DNA of 64,000 nucleotides. Origin: an uncultured Sphingomonadaceae bacterium. Its GTDB lineage: Bacteria; Pseudomonadota; Alphaproteobacteria; Sphingomonadales; Sphingomonadaceae. The position numbers and the translations under genes were made by a program. Numbering within the stretch: position 1 is the first letter of the stretch; every line of letters begins with the position of its first letter. This document shows, piece by piece, positions 17,660-26,581 of this stretch. The notes under the pieces were generated by a model. The model searched no databases and was not told the origin of the DNA. It saw only the letters and a list, made by a program, of their open reading frames with translations. The DNA is taken from assembly GCA_947504025.1 (NCBI GenBank), contig CANNFX010000001.1:186001-250000 (forward strand), written 5' to 3'.

Positions 17660-20659
17660 TTACCTACCCAAAGCCGCCGGTGGGGCGGTGCTTCCCCTTG
17701 CCAATTCAGTCCCTTCAGGGCTTCCCCTTGCCAATTCAGTCCCTTCAGGGATGATCGCTACTTGATAGCCGGGGCGCGAGGCTAAGAAACGCTTGGCCAG
17801 CACTTGCATCGCGAGAGGCGAAGTAACGGTATAGTCGTTCAAAAGCGTGCGGATAGCTTGAACCCGGCGCGGATCATTGCTCGCGCCTTCAAGTTGATAC
17901 AGCCAGAACATGTTGCCCGTCGATGCACGGCTGATCAGTTGCTTTAGCGGCTCCGTCACTCGCGCTAGCTCGTCTTCGGTGGGCGGGTTTTCGGCAAGAT
18001 CCTTCGCAATCGCGTCGGTGGCGGCGAAAAATGCCGGAACATCCTGCGGCTGCAATTGAGCCACTGCAGTAATTTTACCGCCTGTATCAACATCGATCGG
18101 CCAACTCGACGCAACCTGCGGGGCATAGCTGGCACCTGCACGTTCGCGCATTGCATCCATCAGCCGGTTGTTAAACAAGCGCGTCAGGATTTCGAGTTGG
18201 CGCGAGATACGGATGCCATCCACGCCGGCACCGCTGGGCCATGACACCACTGCCGCAGCTTGATTGGCGTCGCCGCGGTGGCGCAGAATGGTTGGCCCTA
18301 CTTGAACAGCCGGGAAGTCCAGAGTGCGGGCCCGGGCGTCTACAGGAATGGGCTCCCGCTTCGGCAATGCACCGAAAGTCTTGGAAAGCGCTGCGACCGC
18401 TTCATCACGGTCAAACTCGCCAAACACCATCACTTCGACCGGGCCCTGCTTCAACAGCGGCTCCCAAACTGCACGAAAACCCTCTGGCGTAGCTTGCGCG
18501 AGCATTTCAGGCGTTGCCGTGGCAAAACGCAAATCATTATCGCGCAGCAGATAGTCAAGATCACGCTGCAGCAACGCACCAGGGCTGGTGACGTAGCTTT
18601 CATAAGCCAGCGATCCAGCCGCCTTCGCACGTGCGATAGGGTTGGTATCCCAGCGCGGCATGCCGAGTTTCGCAGCAAACAGATAGAGCTGGTCGGCAAG
18701 ATCTTCCTTACGGGTCTGGGCATCAAGCGAAAACACCGCCTCTTCGATACCGAATTCAAACCCGAGTTTACGTCCGGTTGAAATCCGGTCGAGTTCCTCT
18801 TCACCCAGCGGACCTACGCCGGCACTTACCAACGCATCTTTGCCCAGTTGCACATAGGCCCCGTCTTCTGGCGCGAATGCACGATAACCAGAACCAAAGC
18901 GGACCTTTACCGCTACACGGCCGGGTTCAGCTTCACTGACCCACAACATCGCCTGTACGCCATTGTCGAAAGTGACAGTCTCTATGCCAAGCAGGCCAAG
19001 CGGCCCTTGCTCGACGACGTGCCCTGGGTCGCCAACAGCCGGCAGGTCTGCAAAATTGACCGTGGCAGCAGCGAGACGCGACGAACCGTCAGCCTCCACT
19101 GGTTGAAGCAACGCCGTTTTCAGGCTGGCCGCATCAGCCTCACCCGTCTTCGGTGTAACATAGACGGATCGAATAACGTCCCCTTCAAACAGCTCACGAG
19201 TTACAGCAAGGACTTCGGTTGGGTTGAGCCGGTCCTTCATTCCGCGGAAGACGTCGAGGATCACTTCGGGTGCAGCAGTGGTCTCACGGATATCAACTGC
19301 GTTGACGATATCGTCAGCCAAATCGGCCCCGGACATCACATCACGTTCAGCAACACGGCTAGCAAATGCGATATCGAATTCAGCCGCTTCGCGGTCAATT
19401 TCTTCCTGCGTGGGCGGCGTCGCAATGGCATCAGCAATCACACTACGCGCATCATTCAGAGCCGCCTCCCAATCATCGGTCAACGGCGCGAGCGAAAGGA
19501 ATGTCGCATCGGTCGAACGGCTAACATCGTCTTGCTGCACTTGCGCATAGAGATAGCTGCCTCCTGCCCGCGCACGCTTTTCCAATCGGCGATTGATGAT
19601 CGCCTGGCTAAGAACGGTGAGCAACAAGCCTTCATTATAAACAATCGTGTCTTCAACCGGTCGCCACGGGCGCAAAACCGCCCATGTCACGGTGCGCGGC
19701 AGGTCAGGTTCCACCAGCACGGCTGTCTCGCCGACTGGATTTTCTACCTCCGAACCGGCCGGGGCGACTGGATCACCGAAACTTGGTGCAGGCGTTAGTG
19801 TACCCTTCCCCCGCCAATCGGAAAAATAACGCTCAATCAATCGGGCCAGCAGTTTCGGATCCGTATCGCCAGCAACAGAAATAACGGTGTTTTCTGGCCG
19901 ATACCAACGTGAATGAAACGCTCGAACGGCTTCCTGCGATGCACCTTCAAGAGTTTCAACGGTACCGATGGGGCTACGGTTTGCCAGCCGTTGCCCGGCA
20001 AACAAAGTTCCTCGCGTTGTATCGGCAACACGCTGAGCCGGCCCTCCGCGTTCACGTTTCTCGGCCAAAACAATCGGCACTTCTGCGCTCAGATTAGCGG
20101 TGGAAAGCGCAGGTTCACGGATCATACCGGAAAGTAGCTTGAAGCTTTCCTCAAGCTTCACTGGCGTCATGTTCGGCAGATCGAGCTTATAAACTGTGTG
20201 CGTGGGGCTTGTTTCAGCATTGGTGTCGCTGCCGAAACTTGCGCCTAGCCGCTGCCAGGTCGGAATCGCCTGACCTTCCTCCAGATATTTGCTTTCACGG
20301 AACAGCAGGTGCTCGATCAAATGGGCAAAGCCGCGCTCCGCTTCTTCCTCATGCAGGGAACCCGCATCGATACGGATGCGGATCGAAACCTGATCAGGCG
20401 GAACACCGTTCTCACGCGTTGCATAACGCAAGCCGTTATCCATTTCGCCAAACAGCCACTCGCGATCAACCGGAATGTCGCTGTTCCGGTACAGCCAAGG
20501 TGTCTCATCGCCAGTTTGCAGCGCTGTGGGTTCGGGAAGCTGCTCATTCTTCGAATCCGCAGGTCTTGGCTCAATATTCTGCGCATAACCTTGCTGGGCC
20601 AGCATCAGCAGCGGAAGGGATAGGGCGAAGCGGCGCATCGTACGCGAAAGGTTGTTCAT
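17660..20659 (-). CDS. Secreted M16 family (pitrilysin-like) zinc metalloprotease
   Basis: 999 residues from the ATG at 20659 (MNNLSRTMRRFALSLPLLML), which begins a signal peptide cleaved after GYAQ. The inverted zinc motif HLIEH occurs in GFAHLIEHLLFRES around residue 110 with downstream Glu in the same half. Two further M16 domain pairs complete the four-domain clamshell. It probably degrades peptides in the periplasm. The extreme C-terminus carries an exact in-frame 30-bp tandem duplication giving two copies of PEGTELARGS. A start 60 bp further upstream is possible but would bury the signal peptide. Confidence 0.92.
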   Translation of the reverse strand: MNNLSRTMRRFALSLPLLMLAQQGYAQNIEPRPADSKNEQLPEPTALQTGDETPWLYRNSDIPVDREWLFGEMDNGLRYATRENGVPPDQVSIRIRIDAGSLHEEEAERGFAHLIEHLLFRESKYLEEGQAIPTWQRLGASFGSDTNAETSPTHTVYKLDLPNMTPVKLEESFKLLSGMIREPALSTANLSAEVPIVLAEKRERGGPAQRVADTTRGTLFAGQRLANRSPIGTVETLEGASQEAVRAFHSRWYRPENTVISVAGDTDPKLLARLIERYFSDWRGKGTLTPAPSFGDPVAPAGSEVENPVGETAVLVEPDLPRTVTWAVLRPWRPVEDTIVYNEGLLLTVLSQAIINRRLEKRARAGGSYLYAQVQQDDVSRSTDATFLSLAPLTDDWEAALNDARSVIADAIATPPTQEEIDREAAEFDIAFASRVAERDVMSGADLADDIVNAVDIRETTAAPEVILDVFRGMKDRLNPTEVLAVTRELFEGDVIRSVYVTPKTGEADAASLKTALLQPVEADGSSRLAAATVNFADLPAVGDPGHVVEQGPLGLLGIETVTFDNGVQAMLWVSEAEPGRVAVKVRFGSGYRAFAPEDGAYVQLGKDALVSAGVGPLGEEELDRISTGRKLGFEFGIEEAVFSLDAQTRKEDLADQLYLFAAKLGMPRWDTNPIARAKAAGSLAYESYVTSPGALLQRDLDYLLRDNDLRFATATPEMLAQATPEGFRAVWEPLLKQGPVEVMVFGEFDRDEAVAALSKTFGALPKREPIPVDARARTLDFPAVQVGPTILRHRGDANQAAAVVSWPSGAGVDGIRISRQLEILTRLFNNRLMDAMRERAGASYAPQVASSWPIDVDTGGKITAVAQLQPQDVPAFFAATDAIAKDLAENPPTEDELARVTEPLKQLISRASTGNMFWLYQLEGASNDPRRVQAIRTLLNDYTVTSPLAMQVLAKRFLASRPGYQVAIIPEGTELARGSPEGTELARGSTAPPAALGR
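17691..17750. repeat. Perfect 2 x 30-bp in-frame tandem duplication
   Basis: 17691-17720 and 17721-17750 are identical 30-mers. Read on the minus strand each encodes PEGTELARGS near the C-terminus of the M16 protease, so the duplication keeps the frame. Exact identity suggests recent replication slippage or an assembly duplication. Confidence 0.97.
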
Positions 20660-20763
20660 TGGGCGGATATAGGAAGGCATCAGGTGAAGGATAAGTGAAT
20701 GGACTGAATTGTTCGGCACACTGACACCTTGCCGCGTCCATTCCCCGCCCCTACATCAGCCCC

Positions 20764-21342
20764 ATGTATATAGAGACAGAAACAACGCCCAATCCCGCCA
20801 CGCTGAAATTCATGCCTGGCCGTGCCGTTATGCCTTCCGGTACACGCGATTTCTCCTCGCCCGAAGCGGCCGAGGTTTCACCGTTGGCCCAGACGATCTT
20901 TGATACGGGCGAAGTTGTGAATGTCTTTTTTGGCAGCAACTTTATCGCTGTAACTGCTGCGCCCGGTGCTGATTGGTCAGCGCTCAAATCTATGGTTGTT
21001 TCCATCCTGCTCGATCATTTCATATCCGAAGCCCCGCTGTTCAACGAAGCCAGCGGCAATGGCATCGCTGTCCCGCCAGAAGATGAAACGGTCGAAGGCG
21101 ATGACCCCGCGAACGCTGAAATCGTCGAACAAATCCACGAATTGCTCGAAACGCGTATCCGCCCAGCCGTCGCCAATGATGGCGGTGATATCGTCTATCG
21201 CGGCTTTCGCGAAGGTATCGTTTATCTGCAAATGCAGGGCGCCTGCGCAGGCTGCCCTTCCAGCACAGCCACGCTAAAACATGGGATCGAAAGCCTTCTG
21301 AAACACTATATCCCCGAGGTGGACGAAGTTCGCGCAGCGTAA
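20764..21342 (+). CDS. Nfu-type iron-sulfur cluster carrier
   Basis: 192 residues. Residues 1-88 are the Nfu N-terminal domain (MYIETETTPNPATLKF start). Residues ~105-190 are the NifU-like C-terminal domain with VANDGGDIVYRGF and the cluster-ligating CAGCPSS CxxC motif. It forms dimers that hold a [4Fe-4S] cluster and pass it to client enzymes such as MiaB or lipoyl synthase (family knowledge; miaB is in this window). It is divergent from the M16 gene and leads a probable operon with the nitroreductase gene 15 bp downstream. Confidence 0.95.
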   Translation: MYIETETTPNPATLKFMPGRAVMPSGTRDFSSPEAAEVSPLAQTIFDTGEVVNVFFGSNFIAVTAAPGADWSALKSMVVSILLDHFISEAPLFNEASGNGIAVPPEDETVEGDDPANAEIVEQIHELLETRIRPAVANDGGDIVYRGFREGIVYLQMQGACAGCPSSTATLKHGIESLLKHYIPEVDEVRAA

Positions 21343-21357
21343 AAAGGCAGGATTCCT

Positions 21358-21966
21358 ATGACCAAGCAGTTCCACGACAACGCGCTGTCCGCAGACGCGC
21401 TGGATCAGATATTCCGCGAAGCGCGCACCTATAATGGCTGGCAGGATAAGCCCGTTACGACGGAACAGATCGAGCAGATCTATGACCTGATGAAAATGGG
21501 CCCGACGTCTGCCAACATGCAGCCGGGCCGATTTATCTGGTGCCATTCGCAAGAGTCGAAAGACCGGCTCGCGGCCTATGCATCCGACGGTAACAAGGAG
21601 AAGGTCAAAACCGCTCCCGTAACCGTCATCATCGGATATGACATGGATTTCCACGAACAACTACCTTGGCTTTTCCCTCATACCGACGCGAAGAGCTGGT
21701 TCGAAGGCGATGAAGACGGCCGCAAGGAAGGCGCGTTTCGCAATTCCGCATTGCAAGGCGCCTATCTCATGCTCGCTGCACGTTCCATTGGGCTCGACTG
21801 CGGCCCCATGTCGGGTGTCGATCTGGACGCTGTGACCGGTGACTTTTTTGCCACCCAGCCCCGCGTTCGTGCAGATTGGATTTGCTCGCTGGGTTACGGC
21901 GATGCCGCAACAATCTTCGATCGCAGCCCGCGCCCCGACTTCGACAAATTCAACCTGATCGCCTGA
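21358..21966 (+). CDS. Nitroreductase family protein, malonic semialdehyde reductase (RutE-like)
   Basis: 202 residues. The FMN-dependent nitroreductase fold is shown by FREARTYNGWQDKPV, the family signature MKMGPTSANMQPGRF, ALQGAYLMLAARSIGLDCGPMSG and the C-terminal ICSLGYGD. The match with RutE/HadB, which reduce malonic semialdehyde to 3-hydroxypropionate in uracil breakdown, is good along the length, but no rut genes are adjacent, so the physiological substrate is uncertain. Confidence 0.85.
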   Translation: MTKQFHDNALSADALDQIFREARTYNGWQDKPVTTEQIEQIYDLMKMGPTSANMQPGRFIWCHSQESKDRLAAYASDGNKEKVKTAPVTVIIGYDMDFHEQLPWLFPHTDAKSWFEGDEDGRKEGAFRNSALQGAYLMLAARSIGLDCGPMSGVDLDAVTGDFFATQPRVRADWICSLGYGDAATIFDRSPRPDFDKFNLIA

Positions 21967-21988
21967 TCTTAGTTATAGCGGGGCAATC

Positions 21989-22609
21989 ATGCGAACACTC
22001 GCAATAGATTGTGCGACGGAGGCATGCTCTGTCGCCCTGTTTGATGATGACAGTCTTGTAGCAGGCAAACATGTTGTGCTGGGCCGCGGCCATGCAGAGC
22101 GCCTAGTTCCAATGATCGCCGACTTACCTATGCGCGGGCAGGCCGAGCGCATTGCAGTTTCGGTTGGCCCCGGCAGCTTCACTGGCGTGCGTATCGGCAT
22201 TGCAGCGGCACGCGCATTGGGCGTTGCTTGGCAGGTTCCAGTAGCCGGTTTCACCACTCTCGCCCTGGTCGCAGCGATGGCGCAGCATGGCCGTCCCGCC
22301 CAGAGTGTGAGCGTTGTCATGACCGCCGGACACGGCCAGTGGTTCGTACAGAACTTCGATGCCGAGGGGTTGCCGACAGACGAACTTGCTTCGCTGCCCC
22401 CTGAAGAAGCGGTGATCGCTGCAACCGCATCACTGGTCGCCGGAACACAGGCCAATGCTCTGTGTGATCTGCGCGGATCGGGCGAAGCGTTGGATATACA
22501 CCCCGACGCGAGCCGATTCGATCTGCTACCCGCCGCAATCATCAGTGATGAACTGCGCCCGCTTTATGGCCGCGCGCCCGACGCGAAGCTGCCTGCTCAA
22601 AAATCATGA
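21989..22609 (+). CDS. tsaB: tRNA threonylcarbamoyladenosine biosynthesis protein TsaB
   Basis: 206 residues of ASKHA fold. TsaB scaffolds TsaD in forming t6A37 on ANN-decoding tRNAs. Motifs: LAIDCATEACSVALFDDD at the N-terminus, HAERLVPMI, and the highly conserved VSVGPGSFTGVRIGIAAARALG. Its last codons overlap rimI by 4 bp, the common tsaB-rimI arrangement. Confidence 0.95.
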   Translation: MRTLAIDCATEACSVALFDDDSLVAGKHVVLGRGHAERLVPMIADLPMRGQAERIAVSVGPGSFTGVRIGIAAARALGVAWQVPVAGFTTLALVAAMAQHGRPAQSVSVVMTAGHGQWFVQNFDAEGLPTDELASLPPEEAVIAATASLVAGTQANALCDLRGSGEALDIHPDASRFDLLPAAIISDELRPLYGRAPDAKLPAQKS

Positions 22610-23079
22610 TGGACGATGTCGACCGGATAATGCGTGTGATGGACGCCGCATTCGATCCCCAATGGGGGGAAGCATGGTCCCGGCGCCAGGTCGAAGATGC
22701 GCTACAATTTGCGCATACCCACTCACAATTGATCCAAATCAACGGAAGCTTTGAAGTAAATGAAGGCCCTGCAGCCGGATTTACATTGTCACGACGCGTC
22801 GCTGATGAGGAAGAACTTCTCTTGATCGCTGTTGATCCTGCATACCGCAAACGGGGTATCGGCGCAGCTTTGATTGCCAAACTCGTAACAAATGCTCGGC
22901 TTGCGGGCGTCACACGATTGTTTCTGGAAATGCGCGATAATAATCCTGCCGAATCGCTTTATCTGGCAGCTGGATTCAAGCCGATCGGGAGGCGAACAGA
23001 TTACTATAAGTTGACTAGTGGTCGTTGCATCGATGCCATAACTTTAGGGTTAAACGTGCTTGAAAAGGTCGATTCTTAG
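22606..23079 (+). CDS. rimI: Ribosomal-protein-alanine N-acetyltransferase-like GNAT
   Basis: 157 residues, GNAT fold. The acetyl-CoA loop is VDPAYRKRGIGAALIAKL (motif A, RxxGxG/A) near residue 72, followed by LFLEMRDNNPAESLYLAAGFKPIGRRTDYY, whose core LEMRDNNPAESLYLAAGF is typical of RimI. RimI acetylates the N-terminus of ribosomal protein S18. It is coupled to tsaB through ATGA. Three codons from the start, MMDD offers two Met choices. Confidence 0.9.
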   Translation: MMDDVDRIMRVMDAAFDPQWGEAWSRRQVEDALQFAHTHSQLIQINGSFEVNEGPAAGFTLSRRVADEEELLLIAVDPAYRKRGIGAALIAKLVTNARLAGVTRLFLEMRDNNPAESLYLAAGFKPIGRRTDYYKLTSGRCIDAITLGLNVLEKVDS

Positions 23080-23257
23080 AAAGAATCCAGTTTGTACAGT
23101 AGTCATCAACTTAGGTTCCTTGATACAATCACGATCTTACCATATGCAATTATTCTGATCGCCGTTCCCGTGGCTTTCCAAAAAAATAATCCCGTGAATG
23201 CTGACAAACGACCTCGGCTCGTTCGAAACTGGTTGTCCGCGCTATTTAGGAAATCGA

Positions 23258-23695
23258 ATGACTATTCTAGAAAACGATATGGCGGAGATGCTGATCACGC
23301 TCACCGCCGACATCGTATCCTCCCACGTCAGCAACAATGATGTGGACGTTACCGATGTGCCCATGCTGATTGCTTCAGTTCATGGCGCACTTGCAGCTAT
23401 TGATAGCGATCACGCCGTAGAAGAAATGCCGGAACCTGCTGTTTCGATCCGCTCTTCGATCAAGAAAGATCACATCGTCTGCCTAGAAGATGGCAAGAAG
23501 ATGAAGATGCTCAAACGTCATCTGATGACAGATCACGGCATGACGCCTGACGAATATCGCGCCCGCTGGGGCCTTAGTGCAGACTATCCAATGGTCGCCC
23601 CTGACTATGCTGAAACACGCCGTGTGCTCGCCAAGAAGATCGGCCTCGGCCGCAAGCCTGGCCAGAAGCGTGGCCGCAAGAAAAAAGTGGCCTAA
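23258..23695 (+). CDS. MucR/Ros family zinc-finger transcriptional regulator
   Basis: 145 residues from the ATG at 23258 with AGGA upstream; the frame extends 60 bp further without support. The Ros/MucR fold has a Cys/His zinc site: VCLEDGKKMKMLKRHLMTDHGMTP contains Cys and the two His (core KRHLMTDHGM), then YRARWGLSADYPMVAPDYA and IGLGRK. A basic tail PGQKRGRKKK follows. MucR proteins act as H-NS-like AT-rich DNA binders controlling exopolysaccharide, motility and cell cycle genes. The ~180-bp upstream region is AT-rich, compatible with autoregulation. A terminator follows. Confidence 0.94.
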   Translation: MTILENDMAEMLITLTADIVSSHVSNNDVDVTDVPMLIASVHGALAAIDSDHAVEEMPEPAVSIRSSIKKDHIVCLEDGKKMKMLKRHLMTDHGMTPDEYRARWGLSADYPMVAPDYAETRRVLAKKIGLGRKPGQKRGRKKKVA

Positions 23696-23725
23696 TCTGG
23701 CCCCTCTTGCATTAGCTTGAGCAAT

Positions 23726-23758
23726 ACGCCCCGCACCTCTAAGGTCGCGGGGCGTTTT
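23726..23758 (+). terminator. Terminator after mucR
   Basis: ACGCCCCGC pairs with GCGGGGCGT around a 12-nt loop and is followed by a T run, separating mucR from fur. Confidence 0.85.
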
Positions 23759-23775
23759 CATGATAGGCCGATTCA

Positions 23776-24198
23776 TTGCAGCAAAAAATCGATATCGAAC
23801 AGCTTTGCGCCGACCGCGGCCTCCGGATTACGGAGCAGCGGCGGATTATCGCCAATGTTCTGTCCAACAGCGACGATCATCCCGACGTTGAACTGCTCCA
23901 TCAGCGTGCGTCGGCGATTGATCCGAAGATCTCGATTGCCACGGTCTATCGGACAGTACGCCTTTTCGAAGAGGCAGGCATTCTCGACCGTCATGATTTC
24001 GGCGATGGCCGCGCCCGGTATGAGGCTGCGCCCGAAGCTCATCACGATCATCTGATCGATGTCGAAAGCGGCAAGGTCGTCGAATTTGTCGATCCCGAAC
24101 TCGAAGCCTTACAAAAAGTCATTGCCGAAAAACTAGGCTATCGCCTCGTTGACCACCGAATGGAACTCTATGGCGTCCGGCTCGACCGCGAGGATTGA
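23776..24198 (+). CDS. Fur family metal-responsive regulator (Fur/Mur-like)
   Basis: 140 residues. No ATG is available, so a TTG at 23776 is the likely start (encoding MQQKIDIEQLCADRG). Residues 10-85 form the winged helix with TEQRRIIANVL and ISIATVYRTVRLFEEAGIL. The dimerisation half has AHHDHLIDVESG, the regulatory metal motif, and ends DHRMELYGVRL. CxxC structural zinc motifs are absent, as in rhizobial Mur/Fur proteins that sense manganese or iron. It is probably translated at a low level given TTG. It overlaps plsC by 29 bp. Confidence 0.92.
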   Translation: MQQKIDIEQLCADRGLRITEQRRIIANVLSNSDDHPDVELLHQRASAIDPKISIATVYRTVRLFEEAGILDRHDFGDGRARYEAAPEAHHDHLIDVESGKVVEFVDPELEALQKVIAEKLGYRLVDHRMELYGVRLDRED

Positions 24199-25105
24199 TC
24201 CTTCCGCCGAGCGTGCCCGGCTCAAGGCAGATAATGCTGCGGGCATCCCGACTCCTGTGAGCTTGTTCGGTTGGTTGCGGCTGATCATCAGACTGAAGCT
24301 GATAGTCCTCCTGCTGATCCTGATGGTGCCGATCCACTACGTCTGGCGCATGTTCAAATATGGCTCGCCGCTGCCCATGTACTTCCTTCGCTGGACAGCG
24401 AGGATTGTAGGTGCCCGAGTGAACATTCACGGCACACCCCTGCGCCGCGACGTATTCTTCACTTCCAACCACGTTTCATGGATCGACATATTGGCGCTGT
24501 CGGGTGCGAGCGGAACCGCATTCGTGGCCAAACAGGAATTGCGCGACACGCCCGTTATAGGCTGGCTCGCCAACCTCAACCGCACTGTCTATGTGAAGCG
24601 CGAAAACCGGATGGGCGTGGCCGGACAGATAAAGGCGCTGCGCCGCGCATTGGCCGATAATTGGTCGGTTACCGTTTTTCCGGAAGGAACCACGACCGAC
24701 GGGCAATCGCTGCTGCCGTTCAAGACATCGATGCTCAAAGTGCTGGAGCCGCCGCCGCCAGCCGTAAGGGTTCAACCTGTGGTAGTCGATTATGGCTACG
24801 TGGCCGAGGAAATTGGTTGGATCGGCGACGAAGGCGGCGTGAACAATTTCAAGCGCGTGTTGGCGCGTCGCGGCACGTTCCGTTTAAATCTGCATTATCT
24901 CGAGCCGTTTGCTCCAGGCGACCATGGCGGCCGCAAGAAAATCGGGGCCGAGGCAAGGCGGCAGATCGCAAGCAAGCTAGAGGGTCTGCTGGGCACATCT
25001 CTACGCGACTTTGAATATGTGGTGGCTCCTGTCCGCTATGCACCGAAGGCCGAAAACAACAACGGCGAAGACGGCGCTTTGGAAAACGGCCCGACCCCGC
25101 TATAG
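24170..25105 (+). CDS. 1-acylglycerol-3-phosphate acyltransferase-like (PlsC family)
   Basis: 311 residues from the ATG at 24170 (MASGSTARIDPSAERARLK); TTG at 24149 is possible. One transmembrane helix lies near residues 35-60. Acyltransferase motifs: SNHVSWIDI (HX4D, catalytic), VYVKRENR and FPEGTTTDG. It acylates lysophosphatidic acid or a lysolipid such as ornithine lipid precursor at the inner membrane. The final region is Asn/Glu-rich. miaB starts 9 bp downstream. Confidence 0.9.
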   Translation: MASGSTARIDPSAERARLKADNAAGIPTPVSLFGWLRLIIRLKLIVLLLILMVPIHYVWRMFKYGSPLPMYFLRWTARIVGARVNIHGTPLRRDVFFTSNHVSWIDILALSGASGTAFVAKQELRDTPVIGWLANLNRTVYVKRENRMGVAGQIKALRRALADNWSVTVFPEGTTTDGQSLLPFKTSMLKVLEPPPPAVRVQPVVVDYGYVAEEIGWIGDEGGVNNFKRVLARRGTFRLNLHYLEPFAPGDHGGRKKIGAEARRQIASKLEGLLGTSLRDFEYVVAPVRYAPKAENNNGEDGALENGPTPL

Positions 25106-25114
25106 GGCCGCGCC

Positions 25115-26455
25115 ATGCGCAACACAAAGCAACCTAAGACCTACCGGGTCAAAAGCTTCGGATGTCAGATGAACGTCTATGACGGCGAGCGTATGGGCGA
25201 GCTTCTGACGGAACAAGGCATCACACCTGCGCCCGAGGGTGAAGATGCCGACTTGGTAGTGTTAAACACCTGCCACATCCGCGAAAAAGCTGCCGAGAAA
25301 GTCTATTCCGACATTGGCCGTCTGACCAAAGGGAAGACGCAGAAGAAGGCACCGATGATCGCCGTCGCCGGGTGCGTCGCGCAGGCGGAGGGCGAGGAAA
25401 TCATGGCCCGCTCCCCCGCTGTCTCGATGGTCGTGGGACCGCAAGCCTATCACCGTCTGCCCGAAATGATCGATAGCGCAGTAACCGGCAAGCGGGTGAC
25501 CGACACGGATATGCCCGCCGATGCCAAGTTTGCTGCCCTGCCCAAGCGCCGTAAGTCAGCGCCTTCCGCTTTTCTGACAATCCAAGAAGGGTGCGACAAG
25601 TTCTGCACCTATTGCGTCGTGCCCTACACACGCGGAGCGGAAATTTCGCGCCCCTATGTCGCACTTGTCGATGAAGCGAAAATGCTGGTGGATGGCGGCG
25701 CGCGCGAGATTACATTGCTCGGCCAGAATGTCAGTGCGTGGAGCGGCGAAGATGACAAAGGCCGCGCCATCGGCATGGCCGGCCTGATACGTGCGATTGC
25801 CGCGATCCCCGACGTCGCCCGCATCCGTTACATGACCAGCCACCCTGCCGATATGGACGAAGATTTGATCTCCGCTCACGGCGAGGTGAGCAAGTTGATG
25901 CCGTTTCTCCACCTGCCAGTGCAATCAGGCAATGACCGCATTTTGAAGGCCATGAACCGCAGCCACAGCGCAGAAGGCTATCTCAAACTGCTCGAACGTT
26001 TCCGCGCCGCACGCCCCGATCTAGCGCTGTCAGGCGATTTCATCGTTGGTTTCCCGGGCGAAACAGACGCCGAATTCGAAGACACGCTGAAGATCGTCGA
26101 TGCGGTTGGTTACGCGCAGGCCTTTAGCTTCAAATACTCGCCCCGCCCCGGCACCCCCGCCGCGACGATGGAAGATCAAATTCCGATGGAGATCATGGAC
26201 GAACGCCTGCAGCGCCTCCAGGCATCTCTGCGGCGAGACCAGCAGGCATTCAACGACGCCAGCATCGGCAAAACATGCGAAGTTCTAGTCGAGCGCAAAG
26301 GCAAGCTCGACGGCCAATGGCTAGGCAAGTCGCCATGGTTGCAATCGGTTCACTTCACTGCGGATGTGGCGGTTGGGGATGTTGTGACGGCTGAATTGAT
26401 CCAAGCCGGTCAAAACTCGCTCGGCGCGCGGATTCTGGATAGTGCAACGACCTAA
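25115..26455 (+). CDS. miaB: tRNA-2-methylthio-N6-dimethylallyladenosine synthase MiaB
   Basis: 446 residues, normal length. It is a radical-SAM methylthiotransferase modifying i6A37 in tRNAs reading UNN codons. The N-terminal UPF0004 domain has SFGCQMN, NTCHIREKA and VAGCVAQAEG, whose three Cys ligate the auxiliary cluster. The radical SAM motif is CDKFCTYCVVPYTRG, followed by GQNVSAW and HLPVQSGNDRIL. The C-terminal TRAM domain includes VERKGKLDGQWLGKSPW. It heads the miaB-phoH-orf-ybeY-corC gene order found widely in alphaproteobacteria. Confidence 0.97.
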   Translation: MRNTKQPKTYRVKSFGCQMNVYDGERMGELLTEQGITPAPEGEDADLVVLNTCHIREKAAEKVYSDIGRLTKGKTQKKAPMIAVAGCVAQAEGEEIMARSPAVSMVVGPQAYHRLPEMIDSAVTGKRVTDTDMPADAKFAALPKRRKSAPSAFLTIQEGCDKFCTYCVVPYTRGAEISRPYVALVDEAKMLVDGGAREITLLGQNVSAWSGEDDKGRAIGMAGLIRAIAAIPDVARIRYMTSHPADMDEDLISAHGEVSKLMPFLHLPVQSGNDRILKAMNRSHSAEGYLKLLERFRAARPDLALSGDFIVGFPGETDAEFEDTLKIVDAVGYAQAFSFKYSPRPGTPAATMEDQIPMEIMDERLQRLQASLRRDQQAFNDASIGKTCEVLVERKGKLDGQWLGKSPWLQSVHFTADVAVGDVVTAELIQAGQNSLGARILDSATT

Positions 26456-26581
26456 CGTGCAGTAACTTGCTGGTTACACTCTCGTGACTTTCCACGCCCA
26501 ATGCCCTTCGCCAGCTTGCTTGCCTGAAAACTAGGCGTATCTTTCGACTCGTACGCTGATGTACGCCAATGAAAGGAGCCT

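Noticed and set aside
16715-17785. A 356-codon frame antisense to the class II DAHP synthase
   Set aside because: Codon-bias shadow; translated sequence has no domain, and it runs across the intergenic gap to the M16 gene.
18848-19798. A 316-codon open frame antisense to the M16 protease gene
   Set aside because: Antisense shadow of a GC-rich coding gene; no ribosome binding site and no recognisable protein domain.
23198-23257. Twenty-residue upstream extension of MucR
   Set aside because: The ATG at 23258 has an AGGA site and matches the usual MucR N-terminus; the extension has none.
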